From: Modestobacter caceresii | GTDB lineage: Bacteria > Actinomycetota > Actinomycetes > Mycobacteriales > Geodermatophilaceae | Length of the DNA: 33,026 bases | Assembly: GCF_000761485.1 (NCBI RefSeq) | Contig: NZ_JPMX01000053.1 | Coordinates: 1-33,026, forward strand | Direction: 5' to 3' | In this document: in pieces, positions 14,727-22,046 of the stretch | Layout: the number at the start of each line of letters is the position of its first letter | How positions within the stretch are numbered: the stretch's first letter is position 1 | The notes under the pieces: generated by a model | Seen by the model: only the letters and a program-made list of their open reading frames with translations | The model's database searches: none | Told to the model about the DNA's origin: nothing | Program-made: the position numbers and the translations under genes

Positions 14727-15581
14727 GTGACGCGGACGGTGCTCGACGCCCCGCCGGCGATGCCGGCGTTGTTCGCCCGGGCCGCGCTCACCGCGCGCGG
14801 CCGGGGCGGCGACCTGCCCGACACCCGGCTGGCCCGGCTCGGGGTCGAGGTCGACCCGGCGTCCCTGGCGGCCTACAGCCGGGTCTGCGGGTTCCCGCTC
14901 GCCGACAGCCTGCCGGTGACCTACCCGCACCTGCTCGCCTTCCCGCTGCAGGTGGCCTTGATGACCGAGCGGGAGTTCCCGCTCGCGCTGCCCGGCCTGG
15001 TGCACGTGCGCAACCAGGTCGACCAGCTGCGACCGATCGGCGCCGGTGAGGCGCTGGACGTCGAGGTGTGGGCCGAGCGGTTGGCCGCACACGTGCGCGG
15101 GGCGACCGTCGACCTGTGTGCCTCGGTCGCCGCGGGTGGTGCGGAGGTCTGGCGCAGCCGGTCGACGTACCTGGCCCGCGGGGCCACGGCGCCCGAGGGC
15201 GCGCCGGAGGCCGACGTCGGTGTCTCGGTCGGGGCGCTGGACCGGGTCAGCGCCCAGTGGCGGGTGCCCGGCGACACCGGCCGCCGGTACGCGGCGGTCT
15301 CCGGGGACATGAACCCGATCCACCTCACCGGGGTCACCGCCAAGGCGTTCGGGTTCAAGCGGGCGATCGCGCACGGCATGTGGGTGAAGGGCCGCACGCT
15401 GGCGGCGCTGGCCGGCCGGCTGCCCGACGCCGTGAGCGTGGACGTGGCGTTCCGCAAGCCGCTGCTGCTGCCCGGCACGGTCACGCTGTCGACCGAGCCG
15501 GTCGAGGGCGGCTGGGACGTCGCCGTCCGGAACGCGAAGGCGGGCACCGAGCACCTGCTCGGCACGATCCGTCCGTCCTGA
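14727..15581 (+). CDS. htdX: (R)-specific enoyl hydratase/3-hydroxyacyl dehydratase, MaoC family, HtdX-like
   Basis: A 284-residue double-hotdog MaoC-family enzyme that hydrates 2-enoyl thioesters to (R)-3-hydroxyacyl thioesters or the reverse. The hydratase-2 motif is in the C-terminal half: Asp194 and His199 in YAAVSGDMNPIHL, followed by AKAFGFKRAIAHGMW. The N-terminal half is the degenerate hotdog with PVTYPHLLAFPLQ. Length and sequence fit mycobacterial HtdX (Rv0241c, 280 aa). GTG at 14727 lies one base after the fabG4 stop with GGGGG just upstream, so translation is coupled. With FabG4 it forms an R-specific hydratase/reductase pair. Confidence 0.93.
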   Translation: MTRTVLDAPPAMPALFARAALTARGRGGDLPDTRLARLGVEVDPASLAAYSRVCGFPLADSLPVTYPHLLAFPLQVALMTEREFPLALPGLVHVRNQVDQLRPIGAGEALDVEVWAERLAAHVRGATVDLCASVAAGGAEVWRSRSTYLARGATAPEGAPEADVGVSVGALDRVSAQWRVPGDTGRRYAAVSGDMNPIHLTGVTAKAFGFKRAIAHGMWVKGRTLAALAGRLPDAVSVDVAFRKPLLLPGTVTLSTEPVEGGWDVAVRNAKAGTEHLLGTIRPS

Positions 15582-15619
15582 CCACCCGCGCGGCGCACGG
15601 CCACGGAGCGTTCCGCCCT

Positions 15620-15625
15620 TAGCAT
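15620..15625 (+). promoter_or_regulatory. Putative -10 (TAGCAT) for the sortase gene
   Basis: TAGCAT ends 10 bases before the sortase ATG (15635), and there is no clear Shine-Dalgarno sequence between them, so the mRNA would be leaderless or nearly so. Same box type as at 3827 and 26023. Confidence 0.5.
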
Positions 15626-15634
15626 CGGTCCGTC

Positions 15635-16492
15635 ATGGACACGCAGCCGATCCCGCAGGTGGGTACCGAGCGCGCCCTGCCGCCGCTGTGGGACGAGTCG
15701 TCGTGGGACGAGCCCGAGTGGGACGAGCCCGCGGGGGAGTCGCCCGCACGGGAGCCGGTCTGGCGGGTGCTGACCCGCGGGTTCGGCGAGCTGATGGTGA
15801 CGGCGGGGCTGGTCCTGCTGCTGTTCGTCGTCTACGAGGTCTACGTCACCGACCTGCTCAACGACCGTCGGCAGGACCAGCTCACCGAGGAGATCCGCGA
15901 CGTCTGGGCGGACACCCCGGTGTCGGGCCCGGCGCCGGTGCTGGTCGAACCGGCGGTCGGCGAGCCGCTCGCCGTGCTGCGCATCCCCCGGCTGGGCGAG
16001 GACTACCAGCAGGTCGTCCTGCAGGGCACCGAGGAGGCCCAGCTCGCCCAGGGGCCGGGTCACTACGCCGGGACGGCGATGCCCGGGCAGCCGGGCAACG
16101 TCGCGCTGGCCGGGCACCGGGTGGGCAAGGGATCCCCGTTCCTCGACCTCGACCAGCTCCGGCCCGGCGACCCGATCGTGGTGGAGACCGCACAGAGCTG
16201 GTTCGTCTACCGGGTGCTCGGCGACCCGGCCACCGGCGACGCCACCACCGACCCCAGCGGGATCCCCGGCCAGCACATCGTCACGCCGGCCGACATCGAC
16301 GTCATCGCCCCGACGCCGGGCGCGGCCGGTGCGCCGCCCTCGGGTGAGTACCTGACCCTGACCACCTGCCACCCGAAGTACTCCGCGCGGCAGCGCCTGA
16401 TCGTGCACGCGCGGCTGGACGGCGCCGCGATCTCCAAGGCCGAGGCGCCCGACGGTCCGCCGGCACTGCGCGACGGCGGAGGCGAGGCCTGA
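15635..16492 (+). CDS. srtE: Class E sortase
   Basis: A 285-residue membrane-bound cysteine transpeptidase that cleaves an LAxTG-type sorting signal and links the protein to peptidoglycan. After a cytoplasmic N-tail a single membrane segment spans about 50-68 (LMVTAGLVLLLFVVYEVY). The catalytic domain shows His161 in VALAGHRV, Cys245 in LTLTTCHPKYSA and Arg254 in RQRLIVHA, the His-Cys-Arg triad. The N-tail holds three WDE units spaced five residues apart (about 19-31), coded by a 15-base tandem repeat. The stop overlaps the start of a small membrane protein (TGATG). The surface protein at 24236 ends in LALTG and is a plausible substrate. Confidence 0.94.
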   Translation: MDTQPIPQVGTERALPPLWDESSWDEPEWDEPAGESPAREPVWRVLTRGFGELMVTAGLVLLLFVVYEVYVTDLLNDRRQDQLTEEIRDVWADTPVSGPAPVLVEPAVGEPLAVLRIPRLGEDYQQVVLQGTEEAQLAQGPGHYAGTAMPGQPGNVALAGHRVGKGSPFLDLDQLRPGDPIVVETAQSWFVYRVLGDPATGDATTDPSGIPGQHIVTPADIDVIAPTPGAAGAPPSGEYLTLTTCHPKYSARQRLIVHARLDGAAISKAEAPDGPPALRDGGGEA

Positions 16493-16650
16493 TGTACGGG
16501 TGGCTCTGGCGGACCCTCCCCGGTGGACGGGCGAGCAAGGCGTTCCTCTCCCTGGTCCTGGTGCTCGCCGTCTGCGCGCTGCTGCTGCTGGTCGTCTTCC
16601 CGTGGGCCGAGCCGATGCTCCCGTTCAACGACGTGACCGTCGACCCCTGA
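16492..16650 (+). CDS. Small single-pass membrane protein coupled to the sortase gene
   Basis: A 52-residue protein: MYGWLWRTLPGG, a membrane segment at about 18-36 (AFLSLVLVLAVCALLLLVVFP), then WAEPMLPFNDVTVDP outside. The ATG shares its A with the sortase stop (TGATG), so it is translated by coupling. From memory, proteins of this pattern, ending in PFND-x-TV, accompany class E sortases in several actinobacteria, but I know of no assigned function. A role in sortase membrane placement or in an accessory complex is speculation. Its stop is only 16 bases from the convergent App1-PLD gene. Confidence 0.85.
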   Translation: MYGWLWRTLPGGRASKAFLSLVLVLAVCALLLLVVFPWAEPMLPFNDVTVDP

Positions 16651-16666
16651 CCCGTACGGAGGGTGC

Positions 16667-19324
16667 TCACGCGGTGCGGCGCACCTTGAGCCGGGGCGGG
16701 CGGCCGTCGGGGTCGATGACGTAGCGGTACAGCGGGGCGGCGAGGAGCCGCTCCCACAGGGGCGGGCGCTCGACGACGTGCGCGCGCAGCCGGCCGGCCG
16801 GGCGAGGGCCGCGACGCCCACCGGCGTGCCAGGCGTCCAGGGCGGCGGCACCGTGCCGCACCGCGGCGACGGCCTCGTCCGGGTCGAGCAGGTCGGCGTC
16901 GTCGCCGTCGGCGCGGCCCAGGTGCTCGCGCATCAGCATCAGCCGCAGCTCCCGGGCGAACCGACGGGCTCCGTCCCCGTGCCCGCCCGGGTCGACGGGC
17001 TCTCGCAGGTCGCGGTCGGTGTCGACGACGGCCGCGGTCAGCTCCGAGTCGTGCGTCCAGGAGCGCCGGTTGAAGTTGTCGCTGCCGACCGTGGCCCAGA
17101 CGTCGTCGACGATGCACACCTTGGCGTGCACGTACACCGGGACGCCCCGCTCGTTCTCCACGTCGAAGACCTGCACCCGGTCCCCGCCGGCCTCCCGGAC
17201 CATGTCCAGCGCCCGGGCGTGCCCCAGGGCCACCGGCGCCACGCTGATCGGGCTGTCCTTGTCCGGGTGGCGGGGCACCACGACGACCAGCTGGAGCCGA
17301 GGTCGCGCGCGCAGCGCGCCGGCGAACACCCGGGCGACGTCGGTGGACCACAGGTACTGGTCCTCCACGTAGACCAAGCGCTCGGCCCGGGCCAGCGCCT
17401 TGGCGTAACCACGGGCCGCGCTGCGCTCGCCGTCCGGCGCGAACGGGTACCCGGGCCAGCGGTTGGGATAGGTGCGCAGCAGCTGCACCGCACACGACCC
17501 CTCGCCGGGCGGGGCCGGCCGCGCCTCGGGGAGGGAGGAGGGCGCCCGGTCCTGGCCGCGGAGCAGGTCGGGGAGCACGTGCCACGGCACCCGGGACAGC
17601 GCGGCGGGGTCCTCCCAGCGCTCCCGGAAGACCGCCTCGACCTCGCGGACGACCGGCCCGCGCAGCTCGACCTGGACGTCGTGCCACGCCGGGGTGTCGC
17701 CGTAGGCGTCGGCGAACGGCCGGGCCTGCGGGTCGCCCTCGTGTCCCTCGCCGTCCCGGCGGCTGTACGCGACGTCGATCCCGCCGAGGAAGGCGACGTC
17801 CTCGTCCGGGCGGTCGCGGTGCCGCACGATGACGAACTTCTGGTGGTGACTGCCCATCGGTCGGACCCGTTGGTCGAGCAGCACCTCGCCGCCGGTCTCG
17901 TTGACGTCGCGGGAGAGGTCGCGGTTCTGCTCGGCGGAGAACGCCATCGACTCCAGGTGCGACCGCCAGATCAGCCCCTTGACCAGGGCACCGCGACGGA
18001 CGGCGTCCGACAGCGCCGCGCCCACCGTCGGGCCGTCGTCGGTGAGCAGCTCGTCGGTGTCGCCCCGCCAACCGGCGAGGTAGACCAGGTCGCCGCGCCC
18101 TGCGTCGGCCAGCACGTCGGCCAGGACGGGGAGGTAGCTGCGGCCGTGCACGAGGGGCCGGACCCGGTTGCCCTCGGTCCATGCCTGGAGCCGGGTCGTG
18201 TCGTTGCCGCGCTCGGCGGCGGAGAGGAACCAGGCCTCCAGGCCGGCCGGGGCCGCGGGTGGCAGGTCGAGTGCGGCGTCCAGGTGGGCGGCCAGCTGGG
18301 CGCCGTCGGGAGCCCGGACGACCGGTACGCCGTCGACGTCGCCGCTCGCTTCCGCCGCGTCGGCCGGGTGCACCTGTCGCAGCGCGATGGCCTCGACCCG
18401 GTCGGGGTGCTGCCGGGCGAAGCCGCGGTAGATCTCCGGGTCGTGCTCGCCGTCGTCCCCCACGAGCACCCAGCGGATGCCGGGCAGGTCGGCGGTCAGC
18501 CGCTCCAGGGCACCGCGTTTGTGGGCCCGGCCGTCCCGGAACCAGCCGCGCGGCGTGACTCCCCAGTCGGTCATCAGCAGCGCCCCCGCCGGGAAGCGGT
18601 TCCGGTCGAGGAAGCGGGCCACCGGCCCCGCCAGGTTCCACGGGCCGTTGCTCAGGTACACCACGGGGGCGTGCGGGTGGTCCTGGACCAGCCGGGTCAG
18701 CAGCCCGGCCATCCCCGGCACCATGGTGCGCCCGCTGCTGGACCGGGCGAGGGTGCGCCAGGCGGCCCGCAGCGGGTGCCGCAGCCCGGTCACCCAGACG
18801 GTGTCGTCGACGTCGCAGACCACGCCCCGGCGCACGTCCGTACCGGCGACGTGCACGGTGGCCCGGGCGGGCTCGCGCCCGGGCACGACCAGCTCGGCCT
18901 CCGCCCGACCCGGGGGCAGCTCCACGTCCAGGGTGACGTCGACGAGCCCTGCGTCGTCGGACCGGGCGCGGTGCCGCACCCCGCCCAGCTCGATCTCCAC
19001 CTCGCCCTGCGGCTGCTCGAGGGTGAGCAGCCGCCGCCAGCCCGGGATGTCCCGCCGGGCCCCCGGGTCGGTGCCGGCCGGGGCGAGCAGCAACCGGCCC
19101 AGCACCCGCGCGCTGCCGCTCGCCCCGTAGCCGGGGTAGCTGAGCGCCGCCGGGTGCCAGCCCCGCCGCCGGGCGACCCGGGCGAGCTGGTCCCGCAGGC
19201 CGTTCTCCAGCCGGTAGGCGATCCGGACCAGCCGGCTGGGGGCCTCGTCGGTGAGACTGCCCGGGTCCGGCACGGTGTGCTCGGGGCGGGGCTGTTCGGT
19301 CATCCAGGCGGCTCCCTGCGTCAT
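16667..19324 (-). CDS. App1-type phosphatidate phosphatase (DUF2183) fused to phospholipase D
   Basis: An 885-residue two-enzyme fusion. Residues about 30-355 form a DUF2183/App1-like HAD phosphatase: Asp171 and Asp173 in VVCDVDDTVWVTG, VVYLSNGPWN, Lys269 in HKRGALERL and GDDGEHDPEIY at about 289-299. Residues about 360-800 form a phospholipase D: HHQKFVIV near 494-500 and an intact HxKxxxxD at His733-Lys735-Asp740, followed by GSDNFNRRS. In the first HKD the Asp position is Arg501. PLD would release phosphatidate and App1 would convert it to diacylglycerol. No signal peptide or membrane helix is obvious. ATG at 19324 (GGGGAG upstream) or 19303 (AGGGAG upstream) are both possible starts. Confidence 0.9.
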   Translation of the reverse strand: MTQGAAWMTEQPRPEHTVPDPGSLTDEAPSRLVRIAYRLENGLRDQLARVARRRGWHPAALSYPGYGASGSARVLGRLLLAPAGTDPGARRDIPGWRRLLTLEQPQGEVEIELGGVRHRARSDDAGLVDVTLDVELPPGRAEAELVVPGREPARATVHVAGTDVRRGVVCDVDDTVWVTGLRHPLRAAWRTLARSSSGRTMVPGMAGLLTRLVQDHPHAPVVYLSNGPWNLAGPVARFLDRNRFPAGALLMTDWGVTPRGWFRDGRAHKRGALERLTADLPGIRWVLVGDDGEHDPEIYRGFARQHPDRVEAIALRQVHPADAAEASGDVDGVPVVRAPDGAQLAAHLDAALDLPPAAPAGLEAWFLSAAERGNDTTRLQAWTEGNRVRPLVHGRSYLPVLADVLADAGRGDLVYLAGWRGDTDELLTDDGPTVGAALSDAVRRGALVKGLIWRSHLESMAFSAEQNRDLSRDVNETGGEVLLDQRVRPMGSHHQKFVIVRHRDRPDEDVAFLGGIDVAYSRRDGEGHEGDPQARPFADAYGDTPAWHDVQVELRGPVVREVEAVFRERWEDPAALSRVPWHVLPDLLRGQDRAPSSLPEARPAPPGEGSCAVQLLRTYPNRWPGYPFAPDGERSAARGYAKALARAERLVYVEDQYLWSTDVARVFAGALRARPRLQLVVVVPRHPDKDSPISVAPVALGHARALDMVREAGGDRVQVFDVENERGVPVYVHAKVCIVDDVWATVGSDNFNRRSWTHDSELTAAVVDTDRDLREPVDPGGHGDGARRFARELRLMLMREHLGRADGDDADLLDPDEAVAAVRHGAAALDAWHAGGRRGPRPAGRLRAHVVERPPLWERLLAAPLYRYVIDPDGRPPRLKVRRTA

Positions 19325-19386
19325 CGGTGCTCCCCGGGCGGTCCCGCGCACAGCGGTGCCGGCCGGTGTGGGCCAGTCCTCAGTCC

Positions 19387-19392
19387 TACCGT
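19387..19392 (+). promoter_or_regulatory. Putative -10 (TACCGT) of the CNNM operon
   Basis: TACCGT fits the actinobacterial TAnnnT -10 consensus. Starting there would give a leader of about 160 bases before the first CNNM gene. The leader holds stems at 19434-19452 (GTCCGC/GCGGAC) and 19474-19485 (TGCCG/CGGCA) and a short ORF. No clear -35 is visible, so confidence is low. Confidence 0.35.
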
Positions 19393-19515
19393 GGAACGGG
19401 CCGGTCCGCGCGGGCGTTGCGCTCGCTGATGCCGTCCGCCATGCGTGCGGACGCCGCGCGATGGGCACCCACCTGCCGTGCGGCACCCCGGACCGCCCCT
19501 CGAGAGGAACACAGC

Positions 19516-19566
19516 GTGTCGACGCCCGGCTCACGGACCCACCGCACAGGGAACGGCAGCCGGTGA
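19516..19566 (+). CDS. Possible 16-residue leader peptide before the CNNM pair
   Basis: A 16-codon ORF (GTG start, peptide MSTPGSRTHRTGNGSR) sits behind AGAGGAAC, the same sequence used by the hup gene here, at a normal distance. Its stop overlaps the GTG start of the first CNNM gene (GTGA), whereas that GTG has only a weak GGGAA element. Translation of this peptide would therefore drive or gate translation of the membrane protein. Arg/Thr/Ser/Gly-rich composition suggests no folded product. An alternative is that it is chance and the real CNNM start lies elsewhere. Confidence 0.45.
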   Translation: MSTPGSRTHRTGNGSR

Positions 19567-20963
19567 TCGAGTGGTTGCTGCTCTTCGCCGCCGTCCTGCT
19601 CGTCGCCGCCAACGCGCTCTTCGTCGCCGCTGAGTTCTCGCTCATCGCCGCCGACCGGGTCACGCTGGAACGCGAGGCGGAGGCCGGGGACCGCCGGGCG
19701 GCCGGCGTGGTGGCGGCGATGCGGTCGCTGTCCACCCAGCTCTCCGGCGCGCAGCTGGGCATCACGGTGACCAGCCTGGTCGTCGGGTTCATCGCCGAGC
19801 CGTCGCTGGCCACGCTGCTGCGCGGGCCGTTGGGGCTGACCGGGCTGGGCGACGGGGCGGTGACCGCGATCTCGGTCGGGCTGGCGCTCGCGGTCGCGAC
19901 CGGTGTGCAGATGGTGTTCGGCGAGCTGGTGCCGAAGAACTGGGCGATCGCCGAGCCCACCCGGGTCGGCAAGGTCGTGGCCGGGCCGCAGCGGGCCTTC
20001 ACCACCGCCACCCGCCCGCTCATCGCCTTCCTCAACGGGTCGGCCAACCGGCTGCTGCGCCTGATGGGCATCACCCCGACCGAGGAGCTCGCCTCGGCCC
20101 GGGCGCCCCAGGAGCTCGCGTCGCTGGTCAGCCGGTCCGGTCAGGCGGGCACGCTGGACGTGGGCACGGCCGACCTCGTCGCCCGGTCGATCCAGTTCGG
20201 CGACCGGACGGCGGCCGACGTGATGACCCCGCGCCCCCGGGTCCGGTTCCTCAGCGCCGACCAGTCGGTCGCCGAGCTGCTGCAGCTGGCCGCGTCGAGC
20301 GGTCACGCGCGGTTCCCGGTCGAGGGGGAGAGCGTCGACGACGTCATCGGGGTGGTGCACTTCAAGCACGCGATGAAGATCCCGGCCGAGCAGCGGGCGA
20401 CCCGCACGGTCGGTGAGGTGATGGTGCCGGTGCGCGCGGTGCCCGAGACGGTGGAGCTCGACCCGCTGCTGGAGACCCTCCGTGAGCCGGGGCTGCAGCT
20501 CGCCGTGGTGGTCGACGAGTACGGCGGCACCGCGGGCATCGTCACCCTGGAGGACCTCATCGAGGAGATCGTCGGGGAGATCGACGACGAGCAGGACGCG
20601 CCGGTCACCCGGCAACGCCGCGCACCGGACGGGTCGTGGGTGCTCTCCGGGCTCCTCCGGCCCGACGAGGCCGGCGACGCCGTCGGCCTGGAGCTCCCCG
20701 AGGGCGAGGGGTCGGAGACGCTGGGCGGACTGCTGACCGAGCGGCTCGGCCGGCTGCCGCAGGTCGGCGACCGCGTCGTCCTCCAGGCCCACGACCTCGC
20801 CCACCCCGACCCCGACGGCGTCCCCGTCCCGACGGAGGTGGCGGTGACGGTGACCCGGCTCGACGGGCACCGGGTCGACCGCGTCCGGCTGCGGCGGACC
20901 GGCGGCGCGACCGCTGCCTCCCGCACGGAGCACGCACTGACGACAGAGGAGGTCGGCCGATGA
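19563..20963 (+). CDS. CNNM/CorC-type membrane protein with CBS pair (hemolysin family), first of two
   Basis: A 466-residue integral membrane protein of the CNNM/CorB/MpfA group, implicated in Mg2+ or other divalent cation export. Order: DUF21 transmembrane domain (about 1-185) with the conserved GELVPKNWAIAEP at 120-132; a CBS pair (about 205-330) with DVMTPRPRVRFL, VVVDEYGGTAGIVTLEDLIEEIVGEIDDE across its end; and a C-terminal CorC_HlyC domain (about 345-435). The GTG at 19563 puts the first hydrophobic helix at the very N-terminus, as expected, and overlaps the stop of a 16-codon ORF. The next gene overlaps by ATGA. Mycobacteria have a comparable tandem pair (Rv1842c-Rv1841c). Confidence 0.9.
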   Translation: MIEWLLLFAAVLLVAANALFVAAEFSLIAADRVTLEREAEAGDRRAAGVVAAMRSLSTQLSGAQLGITVTSLVVGFIAEPSLATLLRGPLGLTGLGDGAVTAISVGLALAVATGVQMVFGELVPKNWAIAEPTRVGKVVAGPQRAFTTATRPLIAFLNGSANRLLRLMGITPTEELASARAPQELASLVSRSGQAGTLDVGTADLVARSIQFGDRTAADVMTPRPRVRFLSADQSVAELLQLAASSGHARFPVEGESVDDVIGVVHFKHAMKIPAEQRATRTVGEVMVPVRAVPETVELDPLLETLREPGLQLAVVVDEYGGTAGIVTLEDLIEEIVGEIDDEQDAPVTRQRRAPDGSWVLSGLLRPDEAGDAVGLELPEGEGSETLGGLLTERLGRLPQVGDRVVLQAHDLAHPDPDGVPVPTEVAVTVTRLDGHRVDRVRLRRTGGATAASRTEHALTTEEVGR

Positions 20964-22018
20964 GCGACACCGTCGCCATCCTGGTGGGCCTGGCCCTGCT
21001 GGCCGGCAACGCCTTCTTCGTCGGGGCGGAGTTCGCGCTCGTCTCCGCGCGCCGCACGCAGATCGAGCCGCGTGCCGCCGAGGGTGCACGCGGCGCCCGG
21101 ACGACGCTGAAGGCCATCGAGAGCGTCTCGCTGATGATGGCCGGCGCCCAGCTGGGCATCACGGTCTGCTCGCTGGGGCTGGGTGCCGTGGGCGAGCCGG
21201 CCGTCGCCCACCTGCTGGAGGGACCCTTCGCCGCGGTCGGCATGCCCGAGGCGCTGGTGCACCCGGTGGCGTTCGCCATCGCGCTCACCGTCGTGGTCTT
21301 CCTGCACATGGTGCTCGGCGAGATGGTGCCGAAGAACATCTCGCTGGCCGGCCCGGAGCGCGCGGCGCTGCTGCTCGGGCCGCCGCTGTACTGGGTCGTC
21401 CGCGTGCTGCACCCGCTGATCTGGCTGCTCAACCAGGTCGCCAACGTCGTGCTCCGCGTCCTGCGCGTCACGCCGCAGGACGAGGTCAACTCGACGTTCA
21501 CCCGGGACCAGGTGACCGGCCTGATCGGGGAGTCGCACCGCGAGGGGCTGCTGGACGAGCGCGAGCACCAGCTGCTCACCGGCGCCCTGCAGTTCGACGA
21601 TCAGCGGACCGCGGACGTCGCGATCGCGACGGCGGACCTGGTCACCGTGCCGTCCCGGATCACCGTGGGCGAACTCGAACAGGTCTGTGCGGCCACCGGC
21701 TACTCGCGCTTCCCGGTGGTGGACGGCGACGGCGACCTCGAGGGCTACGTCCACCTGAAGGACTTCCTCGCCGTCCCGGTCGAGCAGCGGGACTCACCGG
21801 TCGACCCCGCGCTCATCCGCCCGCTCGCCGGTGCGACGACCGACCAGGGGCTGCGGGACGTGCTGGCGACCATGCAGCGTGAGGGCGCCCACCTGGCGGT
21901 CGTACGCGACGGCGACACGGGGCGGACCGTCGGGGTGGTGGCCCTGGAGGACGTGCTGGAGGAACTGGTCGGCGAGGTGCGCGACGCGGCGCAGACCGTG
22001 GCGGCCGGGCGCCGGTAG
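20960..22018 (+). CDS. CNNM/CorC-type membrane protein, second of two, lacking the CorC_HlyC domain
   Basis: A 352-residue partner of the preceding gene. It has the DUF21 transmembrane domain (about 1-185, with NAFFVGAEFALVSARR, GAQLGITVCSLGLG and GEMVPKNISLAGP) and a CBS pair (about 200-345, with YSRFPVVDGDGDLEGYVHLKD and VVALEDVLEELVGEV) but stops there, without the C-terminal CorC_HlyC domain. The first CBS also lacks the DVM-P motif (DVAIATADLVTV). ATG at 20960 overlaps the upstream stop and follows AGAGGAGG, so both proteins are made together, perhaps as a heterodimer. The stop codon lies inside a perfect hairpin. Confidence 0.9.
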   Translation: MSDTVAILVGLALLAGNAFFVGAEFALVSARRTQIEPRAAEGARGARTTLKAIESVSLMMAGAQLGITVCSLGLGAVGEPAVAHLLEGPFAAVGMPEALVHPVAFAIALTVVVFLHMVLGEMVPKNISLAGPERAALLLGPPLYWVVRVLHPLIWLLNQVANVVLRVLRVTPQDEVNSTFTRDQVTGLIGESHREGLLDEREHQLLTGALQFDDQRTADVAIATADLVTVPSRITVGELEQVCAATGYSRFPVVDGDGDLEGYVHLKDFLAVPVEQRDSPVDPALIRPLAGATTDQGLRDVLATMQREGAHLAVVRDGDTGRTVGVVALEDVLEELVGEVRDAAQTVAAGRR

Positions 22019-22039
22019 GGGGACCTCCCCCTACCGGCG
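22010..22039. terminator. Perfect hairpin overlapping the CNNM2 stop, between convergent genes
   Basis: A perfect 14-bp stem (CGCCGGTAGGGGGA with its complement) around CC, centred at 22024/22025. The TAG stop of the upstream gene (22016-22018) lies within the left arm, and the convergent helicase gene ends eight bases beyond. It is well placed to stop transcription from both sides. Confidence 0.8.
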
Positions 22040-22046
22040 GCCACGG

